From NCBI GenBank assembly GCA_001404055.1, contig CXTY01000006.1, positions 104,782-168,781 on the forward strand: a stretch of DNA of 64,000 nucleotides. Reading direction: 5' to 3'. Below, one piece after another: positions 15,881 to 24,532 of this stretch. Each line of letters opens with the position of its first letter. Position 1 is the first letter of the stretch. The DNA is from Roseibium album (GTDB taxonomy: Bacteria > Pseudomonadota > Alphaproteobacteria > Rhizobiales > Stappiaceae). The notes beneath the pieces were generated by a model that worked only from the letters and a program-made list of their open reading frames with translations, did no database searches and was not told where the DNA came from. A program made the position numbers and the translations under genes.

Positions 15881-16414
15881 ATGAGCCGATCCGACAAACT
15901 GCCCGAACAAAGCTGCCTCAACGCCTATTATACATCTGGCGATTTCATGGATACTTTTTCCGTTTCCATGAAGGGTCGTGATGATCTGATGACAGCCGAT
16001 ATACGGGTGCTGGCTGACCATATTCTGAATGCCGACGTCACCTGGATGAATGCTTTGTTGCGAGCCAGAGACCACGTCGTCAAACCGCTCGGATTGAAAA
16101 CGACAGACGACCTCCTGCAGGAGCAGTCGGATCTGCCGTTTGCAGACAGGTTGCCCGGCGACCGCGTCGGATTTTTCAAGATCTACCGCGTAGATGAAAA
16201 CGAGATCCTCCTGGGCGAAGACGATTGGCATCAGGACTTCCGCTTGTCGATCTTCCGTGAAACCGGCGATAGTCCGCGGGTCTATGCATCAACCTGCTGC
16301 AAGCGACACAACCTCTTCGGTTACATCTATCTCGCGCTCATCCTTCCCATTCACAAGAAGATCGCCTCGACGGTTCTGGATAATGCGGTCGTGCAGAAGC
16401 TTGCTATCGCTTGA
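15881..16414 (+). CDS. DUF2867 domain protein
   Basis: 177 residues, soluble, no signal peptide. The features are an N-terminal YYTSGDFMDTF stretch, GDRVGFFKIYRVDENEILLG, DDWHQDFRLSIF, and a C-terminal FGYIYLALILPIHKKIAST that closes the fold. These fit the DUF2867 family (a START-like small-molecule-binding fold, usually 150-190 residues). Biochemical function is not known. It stands alone between convergent or unrelated genes, ending 3 bp from the convergent cupin gene. Confidence 0.75.
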   Translation: MSRSDKLPEQSCLNAYYTSGDFMDTFSVSMKGRDDLMTADIRVLADHILNADVTWMNALLRARDHVVKPLGLKTTDDLLQEQSDLPFADRLPGDRVGFFKIYRVDENEILLGEDDWHQDFRLSIFRETGDSPRVYASTCCKRHNLFGYIYLALILPIHKKIASTVLDNAVVQKLAIA

Positions 16415-16416
16415 GA

Positions 16417-17067
16417 TCAAAGATGTCCGGTCTTTCGCCAGACCCTTGCGCCTTGACTGGTCTTGATCGTTTGACTGCTGTCTGCTGGCAGACGTAACCA
16501 GGTGCCCTGGTCATAACGACCGTCCTGATCTTCAAAGCTGCCTTCAACAACGAAATACTCCGCCCCGCCAGGAAAGTCCTGGGATTCGAGGCGCGCGCCG
16601 CGTTCCCAGTCCAGCATGACAACTTCTTCGTCAGGTTTGATAAAGAGCGGTAGAATATTTTCGCCGTCGCGCCCGACCTGCCAGCCGGCTGGATCCAGCG
16701 TGTTGACGCGAATATGCGCGTCATCGTCGGGCTGCATCTGGCGCAATTTCACAAAAATGACAGCTCCCGGCTCGCTGGAGGGAATATGGCTGGACCCGGG
16801 GGGATTTCGGACATACATGCCTTTTGGGAAATCGCCGCTCTCATCGGAGAAAACGCCGTCGAGCACAAGAAACTCCTCACCCATGTCATGCTTGTGTGCA
16901 GAGAACGAAGAGCCAGGTGCATAACGAACAAGACTTGTTGCGCGTGCGACTTCCTCACCATCACGCTCAAGCATGCGTCTTTCGACACCGGCCATCGGAG
17001 AGGGGACCCAATCAAGCGACGCACTGTCGACAACTGCGCGTTCTGTCAGGTCTGCATGAATTTTCAT
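16417..17067 (-). CDS. Two-cupin protein, ChrR-like
   Basis: 216 residues with two cupin cores. The first includes FSAHKHDMGEEFLVLDGVFS with the His/Glu metal set HKH..EE, and the second includes FPGGAEYFVVEGSFEDQDG, where the metal-binding His residues are reduced. This matches the ChrR cupin family, which contains metal-binding cupins that sense or remove reactive oxygen products; the zinc anti-sigma N-terminal domain of true ChrR is absent here. So it is an enzyme or small-molecule-binding cupin rather than an anti-sigma factor. The ATG at 17067 has GGGAGAG upstream. Confidence 0.78.
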   Translation of the reverse strand: MKIHADLTERAVVDSASLDWVPSPMAGVERRMLERDGEEVARATSLVRYAPGSSFSAHKHDMGEEFLVLDGVFSDESGDFPKGMYVRNPPGSSHIPSSEPGAVIFVKLRQMQPDDDAHIRVNTLDPAGWQVGRDGENILPLFIKPDEEVVMLDWERGARLESQDFPGGAEYFVVEGSFEDQDGRYDQGTWLRLPADSSQTIKTSQGARVWRKTGHL

Positions 17068-17330
17068 CAGGTCTCTCCCTCATGACGGATTGCGTCTTTC
17101 AAAGATGGATCTTAGAAACCACAATTGAAGAGACGGGACTTGAAATCAATGTGATTGGTCTGTGTTGGTCGGTTGTAATCGGTTGCGTGCAGTGGATTTC
17201 TGGGAAAACCCAAGTTTCCGACACTGACTTCTTTGCAACAGGCGAGGAATCGTGCTGACTTCCGCATCAGCAGAATGTCAGAAGAACGGAGAAACCGCAG
17301 CGCAGCTGAGGTTGCGCTAGAAGTGGTCGT

Positions 17331-18806
17331 ATGACGGTAGAAATAGATATCGGTGAAATGACAGGTGGCAAGCGGGCCGCGATCGACCTTGAAGAGCTGC
17401 TGGCAACGCGGCTTCTGGTCCAGGGAAACTCCGGATCCGGAAAATCCCACTTGTTGCGCCGTCTTCTGGAACAATCCGCAAGTTGGGTTCAGCAGGCCAT
17501 CATTGACCCGGAAGGCGATTTCGTTTCGCTTGCTGACAAGTTTGGTCATGTGGTTGTTGATGCTGTCGGCACTGAAAAAGATCTTCAGATGATTGCTGCG
17601 CGGGTACGTGAACACCGTGTATCTGTGGTCCTGAACCTCGAAGGCCTCGACGCAGACCGTCAGATGAAAGCCGCTGCGACCTTTCTGGACGGGTTGTTCG
17701 ATGCGGATCGTGATCTCTGGTATCCGATGATTGTCGTGGTGGATGAGGCACAGCTGTTTGCCCCCGCTGCTGCAGGTGAAGTCACGGAAGAAGCGCGCAG
17801 GCGTTCCCTGGGGGCGATGACCAACCTGATGTGCCGTGGCCGAAAACGTGGCCTCGCAGGGGTAATCGCAACACAACGTCTTGCAAAACTTGCAAAGAAC
17901 GTGGCGGCGGAAGCTTCCAACTTCCTGATGGGTCGAACATTTCTTGATATTGATATGGCGCGTGCGGCAGATCTCCTGGGTATGGAACGGAGGCAGGCAG
18001 AAAGCTTCCGCAATCTCGACCGCGGTCATTTCATTGCGCTTGGTCCGGCGATGTCGCGTCGTCCGGTTCCGGTGAAAATCGGTGCTGTTGAAACGATGGG
18101 TCGAGGTGGCGGCCACAAGCTGATGCCGTTGCCGGAACAGCCGAAGGAAGAAGCCAAGGATCTCATCTTTACGCCGTCGGCAAACGAAGTTCAGCCGGTC
18201 CGCCAGCGTTTTATCGAACCGGTGGTTTCCACAGGTGAAGTGCTTGATCAGCTTTCCAGTGCGGAACGTTCAAACGAGGACGATGTTCCACAAGCTGAAA
18301 ACCTGCTGGAGTTTGGTGAACGCGAAGACAAGATTGCGCAAATCATCTGCGAGATTCTAAGCGAAGACGAGGCAGCCTTTCAGCCGATTGCGACGCTCTA
18401 TCAGGACTTTCAGGTCCGTTGCCGTATCGCAAAACTCGCAGGCGGAACGCCTGACCTTCAGAGCTTCCGGGAGAAGCTCTCGGTCGCAAGAGCCGGTGTT
18501 GAAAAAGGCGAGATGGATGACGGCGCGTGGCAGCAGGCAGAATTGATTGCAGCCGAATTGCCTGAAGACATGCGCGGCGTTTATCTACTGCTTGCCAAGG
18601 CAGCGCTCGCCGAGGCGCCTTGCCCGGGAAACATTGAAATCGCAACGGCTTATGGAACCAGGTCTCCAGGGCGCGCCCGCTGGCTTTTGAGCCATATGGA
18701 AGAACGCGGTTTTCTGGTCTGTGCAACGGACCTGCGTGGCAACCGCATTGTCACGTTGACAGACCTCGGATGGCGGACGGAGCCGGGAGACGAGGCAGCG
18801 GCCTGA
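17331..18806 (+). CDS. HerA/DUF87-type P-loop ATPase
   Basis: 491 residues. Walker A GNSGSGKS (residues 32-39), Walker B IVVVDEAQLF (D138, E139), and the conserved RGRKRGLAGVIATQRLAKL sensor region identify the HerA/FtsK superfamily DUF87 branch. The second half (about 290-491) has no recognisable enzyme motif but ends in a winged-helix-like segment (RWLLSHMEERGFLV). HerA proteins move DNA with NurA nucleases. No nuclease gene is adjacent, and this standalone form is common in alphaproteobacteria with unknown job. The convergent neighbour at 18830 is a small protein. Confidence 0.82.
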   Translation: MTVEIDIGEMTGGKRAAIDLEELLATRLLVQGNSGSGKSHLLRRLLEQSASWVQQAIIDPEGDFVSLADKFGHVVVDAVGTEKDLQMIAARVREHRVSVVLNLEGLDADRQMKAAATFLDGLFDADRDLWYPMIVVVDEAQLFAPAAAGEVTEEARRRSLGAMTNLMCRGRKRGLAGVIATQRLAKLAKNVAAEASNFLMGRTFLDIDMARAADLLGMERRQAESFRNLDRGHFIALGPAMSRRPVPVKIGAVETMGRGGGHKLMPLPEQPKEEAKDLIFTPSANEVQPVRQRFIEPVVSTGEVLDQLSSAERSNEDDVPQAENLLEFGEREDKIAQIICEILSEDEAAFQPIATLYQDFQVRCRIAKLAGGTPDLQSFREKLSVARAGVEKGEMDDGAWQQAELIAAELPEDMRGVYLLLAKAALAEAPCPGNIEIATAYGTRSPGRARWLLSHMEERGFLVCATDLRGNRIVTLTDLGWRTEPGDEAAA

Positions 18807-18829
18807 AGCTGAATTTCGTAGGTGATTAC

Positions 18830-19147
18830 CTAAATTGCGGGGCGCATCCGATGCCGCTTGCTTGCAATTTTTTCGGTGTCGACTGGCTTACGAGCCAGCA
18901 AATAGTCCAGCTGGGAAAGTTCCAGCGTTATGCCGTCGATTGTCCGGTCCAGTACGCTTACCATGTAACTGCCTGCAGGCGAGCGATCACGAATTTCAAT
19001 GGCCCTTGCACGCGCCCTGCGCAAGTACAGGATCATGGTGCGAACTTCTTCAAGTGTGACTTCCATAGTCGGTTGCAAATCCAAAATCGGAGCTGATGAC
19101 GAAAGCGCGACAGAAGATTTCTCTATGGCTGGGTTGGTCAGCAGCAT
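18830..19147 (-). CDS. Small helical protein of unknown function
   Basis: 105 residues, mainly one long charged helix region (TLEEVRTMILYLRRARARAI) followed by SMVSVLDRTIDGITLELSQLD-type helix. A GAGGTGA ribosome site lies correctly before the ATG at 19147, and the codon use matches neighbours, so it is probably real. No family is recognised. It ends 24 bp from the ATPase gene, convergent with it. Confidence 0.6.
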   Translation of the reverse strand: MLLTNPAIEKSSVALSSSAPILDLQPTMEVTLEEVRTMILYLRRARARAIEIRDRSPAGSYMVSVLDRTIDGITLELSQLDYLLARKPVDTEKIASKRHRMRPAI

Positions 19148-19350
19148 CGTTCACCTCAAGTGTTCATGTTATGTTCTTTTAACAGTTCCGGCAAAATGTG
19201 GCAAGAATGAATCTGTTTCCATGGGTTTTGTTTGGACTTCACCCGGCAAAAATTATTGGGAGAGAATACATTTTGTCCAATATATGTCATCATTTTCAGA
19301 TGGTTAGAAGTCAGGCAATGTAATTGATGCGGAGAGTTGGAAACACTGTC

Positions 19351-19386
19351 TTGACGCTCATTATGCAAAAAGTTACATATGCAACT
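19351..19386 (+). promoter_or_regulatory. Promoter and overlapping MarR-type operator of the homogentisate operon
   Basis: TTGACG (19351-19356) and TACATA (19374-19379) are separated by 17 bases, giving a sigma-70-like promoter 36 bp before hmgA. AGTTACATATGCAACT (19371-19386) is a 16-bp palindrome with one asymmetric pair and covers the -10 box. This is the shape of operators bound by MarR-family repressors of aromatic catabolism. No MarR gene is in the window, so the protein is inferred. Confidence 0.6.
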
Positions 19387-19415
19387 AAATTCATCTCCGG
19401 AGTGAGAGGACCGTT

Positions 19416-20786
19416 ATGGACCAGACAGCGGACAATGATCAGAACCTGACCGGTAACGGTCGGAATTCAACAAATCTTGCCTACATGCCTGGGTTCGGCA
19501 ACGACTTTGAAACCGAAGCATTGCCAGGCTCCTTGCCCCAGGGCATGAACAGCCCGCAAAAATGTGCATATGGCCTTTATGGGGAGCAGCTCTCCGGTAC
19601 GGCCTTTACTGCTCCCAGCCACCAGAACGAACGTACCTGGTGCTATCGCATCCGACCCTCGGTCAAACATACGAGTCGCTTCAACAAAATCGAGCTGCTT
19701 CATTGGAAGAGCGCTCCGAATGTCTGCGACGATGTGATCTCACTTGGCCAGTACCGCTGGAACCCGGTTCCACACACCGACGAAGCGCTGACCTGGCTCA
19801 CCGGCATGCACACCATGACGACAGCTGGCGATGTAAATACCCAGGTGGGCATGGCAAGCCACATCTATCTCGTCAATCAGTCAATGGAAGATGCGTATTT
19901 TTACTCCGCTGACAGTGAACTGTTGGTGGTCCCGCAGGAAGGTGTTCTCCGCTTTTGCACGGAGCTTGGCGTTATCGAACTGGAACCAAAGGAAATCGCC
20001 ATTCTGCCGCGAGGACTGGTTTACCGGGTGGAAGTGATCGAAGGGCCCGCACGTGGGTTTGTCTGTGAGAATTACGGCCAGAAATTCGAACTGCCGGGCA
20101 GGGGCCCAATTGGTGCCAACTGCATGGCCAACCGTCGCGATTTCAAGTCACCGGTTGCCCACTATGAAGATCGGGAAGTTCCCTCCACTGTGACAGTGAA
20201 GTGGTGCGGACAATTCCATGAAACAAAGATTGGCCACTCACCTCTGGATGTGGTCGCCTGGCACGGCAATTATGCGCCCTGCAAATACGATCTGCGCACG
20301 TACTGTCCAGTCGGTTCCATCCTGTTCGATCACCCGGACCCGTCCATTTTCACGGTATTGACCGCACCTTCAGGCGTTCCGGGTACGGCCAACATAGATT
20401 TCGTATTATTCCGAGAGCGCTGGATGGTGGCGGAAAATACTTTCCGGCCACCCTGGTACCACAAGAACATCATGTCGGAGATGATGGGTAACATCTATGG
20501 TCAGTATGACGCCAAACCTCAGGGCTTCATCCCCGGCGGTCTGAGCCTTCACAACATGATGCTTCCACATGGACCAGACAACGATGCCTTTGAAGGGGCG
20601 TCCAATACCGATCTGAAAGCCGAGAAACTCGACAACACGATGTCCTTCATGTTCGAGACCCGTTTCCCGCAGCATTTGACTGCGTTTGCAGCCAGGGAGG
20701 CGCCGTTGCAGGATGAATATATTGATTGCTGGGATTCGCTTGAGAAAAAGTTCGACGGAACCCCAGAAGGCACGTGGAACAAATAA
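19416..20786 (+). CDS. hmgA: Homogentisate 1,2-dioxygenase
   Basis: 456 residues, full length. It opens the homogentisate ring with O2 to give maleylacetoacetate in tyrosine and phenylalanine breakdown. The Fe(II) ligands of the family are in place: H349 and E355 in [10 protein letters not shown], and H385 in [11 protein letters not shown], with the same 6- and 30-residue spacing as in the human enzyme. The N-terminal [19 protein letters not shown] is also diagnostic. It is the first gene of the operon and its stop overlaps the next start (TAATG). Cytoplasmic. Confidence 0.97.
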   Translation: MDQTADNDQNLTGNGRNSTNLAYMPGFGNDFETEALPGSLPQGMNSPQKCAYGLYGEQLSGTAFTAPSHQNERTWCYRIRPSVKHTSRFNKIELLHWKSAPNVCDDVISLGQYRWNPVPHTDEALTWLTGMHTMTTAGDVNTQVGMASHIYLVNQSMEDAYFYSADSELLVVPQEGVLRFCTELGVIELEPKEIAILPRGLVYRVEVIEGPARGFVCENYGQKFELPGRGPIGANCMANRRDFKSPVAHYEDREVPSTVTVKWCGQFHETKIGHSPLDVVAWHGNYAPCKYDLRTYCPVGSILFDHPDPSIFTVLTAPSGVPGTANIDFVLFRERWMVAENTFRPPWYHKNIMSEMMGNIYGQYDAKPQGFIPGGLSLHNMMLPHGPDNDAFEGASNTDLKAEKLDNTMSFMFETRFPQHLTAFAAREAPLQDEYIDCWDSLEKKFDGTPEGTWNK

Positions 20787-21664
20787 TGAGCGGTAATAAA
20801 GTTTCGGTCTCCGGTGAGCGTCTGGTGATCCTGGGCTCCAAGGGTGGTCCGGCCATTCGACCTGGCGGGCCGTCTCCCACCAGCTCCCTGATTGAAATTG
20901 GTGGCAGGCGATGCGTGATCGATTGCGGTCTGGGCGTGACCAGAGGGCTGGTTGAGGCCGGTGTTGTTCTGAAAGACCTGGACCTGATTTTTATCACCCA
21001 CATGCATTCCGATCATGTTCTGGAACTTGGCCCCCTTTTGCACACAGCCTGGACCACTGGTCTGGCGCATCCTGTCAGGATCTACGGTCCTGCCGATCTG
21101 ATGGAGTATTGGGACGGTTTTCTGAGTTCCATGCGCTACGATATCGACCTCAGGATTGCCGATGAGGGCCGCCCTGATCTGCGCGATCTGGTGGAAATTC
21201 ATTTGCTTCAGGAAGGAAACGTTGCGCTTGAAGACAGCTCGATTTCCGTCAGTGCACTACGGGTGGATCATCCCCCGGTGGTCGACTGTTTCGCGCTTCG
21301 GTTCGAGACAAATGGTTGGTCTGTCGCATTTTCTGCTGACACCAACTTTTTCCCCCCGCTGGCGGAGTTTGCAAAAGGGTGCGACCTTCTAGTGCACGAG
21401 GCAATGCTGGAGCGGGGAGTCGACAAGATCGTTGAAATTACCGGAAACGGCGAACGTCTGCGCGAACATCTTCTGGCAAGCCACACGATGGCACCCGATG
21501 CAGCAAAAATTGCCGATGCGGCTGGTGCGAAGAAACTGGTGCTCCATCATTTGATCCCGGCCGACCTGCCCGGTTTTGAAGAAGCTGAATGGCTAGAGGC
21601 CACACGTGCTTTTTCTGGAGAAACCATCGTAAGCCGTGACGGACTGGAAATCACAAGGAGCTAA
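20786..21664 (+). CDS. MBL-fold metallo-hydrolase (RNase Z-like branch)
   Basis: 292 residues from the ATG at 20786, which overlaps the hmgA stop, so translation is coupled; an earlier in-frame GTG lies inside hmgA. The zinc motif HMHSDH is intact (in IFITHMHSDHVLELG), with later VDHPPV, AFSADTNFF, LVHEAM and SHTMAPDAA elements. The layout matches RNase Z/arylsulfatase-like small-molecule hydrolases of the beta-lactamase fold. Its position between hmgA and the fumarylacetoacetase suggests hydrolysis of a pathway lactone or ester, or repair of a by-product. That role is inference. Confidence 0.85.
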   Translation: MSGNKVSVSGERLVILGSKGGPAIRPGGPSPTSSLIEIGGRRCVIDCGLGVTRGLVEAGVVLKDLDLIFITHMHSDHVLELGPLLHTAWTTGLAHPVRIYGPADLMEYWDGFLSSMRYDIDLRIADEGRPDLRDLVEIHLLQEGNVALEDSSISVSALRVDHPPVVDCFALRFETNGWSVAFSADTNFFPPLAEFAKGCDLLVHEAMLERGVDKIVEITGNGERLREHLLASHTMAPDAAKIADAAGAKKLVLHHLIPADLPGFEEAEWLEATRAFSGETIVSRDGLEITRS

Positions 21665-21670
21665 GACCCA

Positions 21671-22678
21671 ATGAAACTGGCAACGCTTAAAGATGGCAGC
21701 CGAGACGGCAAGCTGGTGGTGGTCAATGACCGGCTCACCTACTGCACCGAGGCAGACCATATAGCGCCGACCCTGCAAGCGGCCCTGGATGACTGGGACC
21801 AGGTTGCTCCAAAACTGAAGCTCCTGGCTGAGAGCCTGTCACATGAGGCCGTGCCGATGATCCGGTTTCATGAGCATGACGCCCTGTCGCCCCTGCCGCG
21901 GGCGTATCAGTGGGCGGATGGGTCTGCATATGTCAATCACGTCGAATTGGTGCGCAAAGCGCGTGGCGCCAAGATGCCGGACAGTTTCTGGACAGATCCC
22001 CTGATGTACCAGGGTGGGTCAGACACGTTTTTGGCACCGCGCGACCCGATACGGATGCGCGACGAGGCCTATGGCATCGATATGGAAGGCGAGATTGCTG
22101 TTGTCACTGGCGATGTGCCCATGGGTATCAGCGCAGAAGACGCCCACGATGCTATCCGGCTTGTCATGCTGGTGAATGATGTGTCCCTGCGCGGTCTGAT
22201 TCCCGGTGAACTCGGCAAGGGTTTCGGCTTTTTCCAGTCGAAACCATCCTCGGCGTTTTCACCCGTTGCCGTCACACCTGAAGTCCTCGGTGATGCCTGG
22301 AAGGACGGCAAGCTGCATCTTCCGCTGGCCGTTGATCTGAATGGTGCTCCGTTCGGGCGCGCGAATGGCGCTATCGATATGACATTTGATTTCGGCCAGC
22401 TGATCGCCCATGCAGCAAAGACAAGGGCTTTGTCCGCAGGGACCGTCATTGGCTCCGGTACCGTTTCCAACAAACTCGATGGCGGCCCGGGTAAACCACT
22501 CGCGGAAGGCGGCGCGGGCTATTCCTGCATTGCCGAACTGCGCATGATCGAGACGATCAACAACGGCGAAGCCAAAACACCATTCCTGAAGTTCGGCGAC
22601 ACAGTCCGCATCGAAATGATGGATGCAGACGGCAACTCCATCTTTGGCGCGATTGAGCAGACGGTGGAGAAGGTCTGA
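21671..22678 (+). CDS. fahA: Fumarylacetoacetate hydrolase family protein (fumarylacetoacetase)
   Basis: 335 residues starting MKLATLKDGSRDGKLVVVN after an AAGGAG site. The FAH fold markers are present: FLAPRDPIRMRDEAYGIDME, GEIAVVTGDVP, GLIPGELGKGFGFFQSKPSS and the C-terminal GSGTVSNKL then GYSCIAE. This two-domain bacterial type cleaves fumarylacetoacetate to fumarate and acetoacetate, the last step after homogentisate. It is in one operon with hmgA. No maleylacetoacetate isomerase gene (maiA) is in the window, so that enzyme must be encoded elsewhere or replaced. Confidence 0.92.
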   Translation: MKLATLKDGSRDGKLVVVNDRLTYCTEADHIAPTLQAALDDWDQVAPKLKLLAESLSHEAVPMIRFHEHDALSPLPRAYQWADGSAYVNHVELVRKARGAKMPDSFWTDPLMYQGGSDTFLAPRDPIRMRDEAYGIDMEGEIAVVTGDVPMGISAEDAHDAIRLVMLVNDVSLRGLIPGELGKGFGFFQSKPSSAFSPVAVTPEVLGDAWKDGKLHLPLAVDLNGAPFGRANGAIDMTFDFGQLIAHAAKTRALSAGTVIGSGTVSNKLDGGPGKPLAEGGAGYSCIAELRMIETINNGEAKTPFLKFGDTVRIEMMDADGNSIFGAIEQTVEKV

Positions 22679-22692
22679 ATAATTTAAGTTTC

Positions 22693-22848
22693 GTCATTCC
22701 AGACAAGTGCAGCCCGGCTGCGCGACGATCTGGAATCCAGCGTTTCTGCCGTGCGTGTGCACGTCAATATTTAGGGAGCGGGTGATGCCCGCGCTGATTT
22801 CTGGATTCCGGATCAGCGTTCAGCTCCGCCTCACTTGTCCGGAATGAC
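22693..22848. repeat. Long imperfect inverted repeat (REP/BIME-like) inside the operon
   Basis: Outer arms GTCATTCCAGACAAGTG (22693-22709) and CACTTGTCCGGAATGAC (22832-22848) pair with one mismatch. Inner arms GATCTGGAATCCAG (22727-22740) and CTGGATTCCGGATC (22801-22814) also pair with one mismatch. The whole could fold into a large hairpin in the 205 bp gap between the fumarylacetoacetase and the next gene. The motif type is common as a dispersed intergenic repeat in alphaproteobacteria, where it may limit read-through or protect RNA 3' ends. Confidence 0.75.
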
Positions 22849-22883
22849 ACGGGCGAGTTGAGATGCAAAACAGGAGACATTAA

Positions 22884-23834
22884 ATGAGCAAACAATTCGC
22901 ATCTGCCGGAGACATGGCGGACAAGGAAATTTCCTTTACAGAGATCGGACGCGACCTTTGGGCCTTTACCGCCGAAGGTGATCCCAATTCAGGCGTGATT
23001 ATTGGCGATGACAGCGTCATGATCATCGAAGCACAGGCGACACCGCGCCTGGCGAACAAGGTGATCGAGAAAGTGCGCTCTATCACCGACAAGCCAATCT
23101 CGCATCTTGTTCTGACCCATTATCATGCTGTCCGCGTTCTTGGTGCGTCCGCCTACAATGCGCAGAACATCATCATGAGCGAGAAGGCCCGCTCCATGGT
23201 CGCCGAACGCGGTGCCGAGGATTGGGCCAGCGAGTTCGAACGCTTCCCACGCCTGTTTCAGGGCCATGAAAGCATTCCGGGCCTGACCTGGCCAACGACC
23301 ACTTTTAACGACCGCATGACCGTCTATCTCGGCAAGCGCCGGGTCGACCTGATGTCCCTCGGTCGTGCGCACACCGCCGGTGACATCGTCGCCTATGTTC
23401 CGGACGAGAACGTCATGTTCACCGGCGACATCGTGGAATATCATTCCGCCTGCTATTGCGGCGACGGTCATTTCAATGACTGGCCGGGAACACTTGAAGC
23501 TATCCGCAGCTTCAATCTGGATGCCATTGCTCCCGGGCGCGGCGATGCACTGGTTGGGTCCGAGATGGTCAACGCGGCTTTGGATTCAACGGCTGACTTT
23601 GTGCGCTCCACCTACGAACCGGTGGCAAAGGTCGCCAAGCGCGGGGGTTCCTTGAAAGAGGCATGGGATGCCTGCCGGGCAGCATGTGATCCCAAATTCA
23701 AGGATTATGCGATCTACGAACACTGCCTGCCGTTCAACGTCGCCCGGGCTTACGACGAAGCCCTCGATATAGACACGCCGCGCATCTGGACGGCAGAGCG
23801 GGACGCCAACATGTGGGCGGATCTGCAAGGATGA
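22884..23834 (+). CDS. MBL-fold protein with non-canonical metal motif, SoxH/quinoprotein-associated type
   Basis: 316 residues after a GGAGA ribosome site. The beta-lactamase fold is clear (GVIIGDDSVMIIEAQ, LVLTHYHAVRVLGASAY, LGRAHTAGDIVAYVP, MFTGDIVEY). But the HxHxDH motif reads H79-Y-H81-A-V-R84, so the Asp and third His are missing. The last His site, usually in a PGHG loop, reads APGRGDA. The RAHT His and TGD Asp remain. It may bind one metal or have a changed reaction. It follows the fumarylacetoacetase after the inverted repeat. A role in the homogentisate pathway is plausible but unproven. Confidence 0.75.
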   Translation: MSKQFASAGDMADKEISFTEIGRDLWAFTAEGDPNSGVIIGDDSVMIIEAQATPRLANKVIEKVRSITDKPISHLVLTHYHAVRVLGASAYNAQNIIMSEKARSMVAERGAEDWASEFERFPRLFQGHESIPGLTWPTTTFNDRMTVYLGKRRVDLMSLGRAHTAGDIVAYVPDENVMFTGDIVEYHSACYCGDGHFNDWPGTLEAIRSFNLDAIAPGRGDALVGSEMVNAALDSTADFVRSTYEPVAKVAKRGGSLKEAWDACRAACDPKFKDYAIYEHCLPFNVARAYDEALDIDTPRIWTAERDANMWADLQG

Positions 23835-24445
23835 GAATTGCGGTTGCGTTTTTGGCTACCGTACTCATGACCACCAATTTCGCGTCCGCGTGCATAACCA
23901 CCACAATTCCGGGTCGTATTGACTTGCTGGTTTTCGCGGAGGTCGTTGTAGTAGGAAAAGCAGTCGGCTGCAAAGACGTGAACTTGAGGAGCGGTGCTGC
24001 GAATATTCCGGGACTTGAAGTATCTTTTTCCGTGTCGGAGCAAATTTATGGTGACATCAGCCCTGTTGCGAGCAAGGGTGTCATAACAGTGATTTTTCCT
24101 GAGCAACGGGAAGCAGAATCCACGTGGTGCCGCAAAGATCGTGATTTGGGCGGTCTCTATTTGTTGGGCTTGGATGTTTGGGACCCAAACAGAGATCGTT
24201 TGCTGCACATTCAGAAGTTTTCTGTCCTCGATGACAATTTGCTTCCGAAGCCGCCTTTATTGGCGAGCTCGGACAAATTGATGATCTCGCAGCCAACTCC
24301 ATGTGAATTTGGCATGTCGTTCAAGGCGTCGAAGATCCTGATTTCTGACACGAAGCTCGTCTTTGACGGAGTAGGCGATCTAAACCTGGAACGCAAAGGA
24401 CTTCAAAAAGCTTTTTTGCGAGAAGCACTCGGAGGTTTGGAATGA
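23831..24445 (+). CDS. Secreted protein of unknown function inserted in the homogentisate operon
   Basis: 204 residues from the ATG at 23831, which overlaps the previous stop (ATGA). A signal peptide (MRIAVAFLATVLMTTNFASA) is followed directly by Cys, but the position -3 residue does not fit a standard lipobox. Mature residues are rich in beta strand, with Cys residues at about 21, 39, 98 and 157 that could form disulfides. No family is recognised. The sequence is more AT-rich than its neighbours and has no evident link with aromatic breakdown, suggesting insertion by transfer. Confidence 0.6.
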   Translation: MRIAVAFLATVLMTTNFASACITTTIPGRIDLLVFAEVVVVGKAVGCKDVNLRSGAANIPGLEVSFSVSEQIYGDISPVASKGVITVIFPEQREAESTWCRKDRDLGGLYLLGLDVWDPNRDRLLHIQKFSVLDDNLLPKPPLLASSDKLMISQPTPCEFGMSFKASKILISDTKLVFDGVGDLNLERKGLQKAFLREALGGLE

Positions 24446-24532
24446 GACCTGCCAAAGTTTCCTTCGCTATACCGAAACATTTAGACTTGTTTGGCCATGA
24501 ACAATTGCTGATGAAGTGCATGGAGATCCACC

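Noticed and set aside
16417..17067. ChrR anti-sigma factor
   Set aside because: The zinc-binding N-terminal anti-sigma domain is missing and no sigma factor gene is adjacent.
17112..18116. 334-residue minus-strand open frame over the HerA/DUF87 ATPase gene
   Set aside because: It is antisense to a gene with intact Walker motifs and has a Cys/His-rich, unordered sequence without a ribosome site.
20549..21202. 217-residue minus-strand frame over hmgA and the MBL gene
   Set aside because: Shadow of two conserved genes with clear catalytic residues on the other strand.
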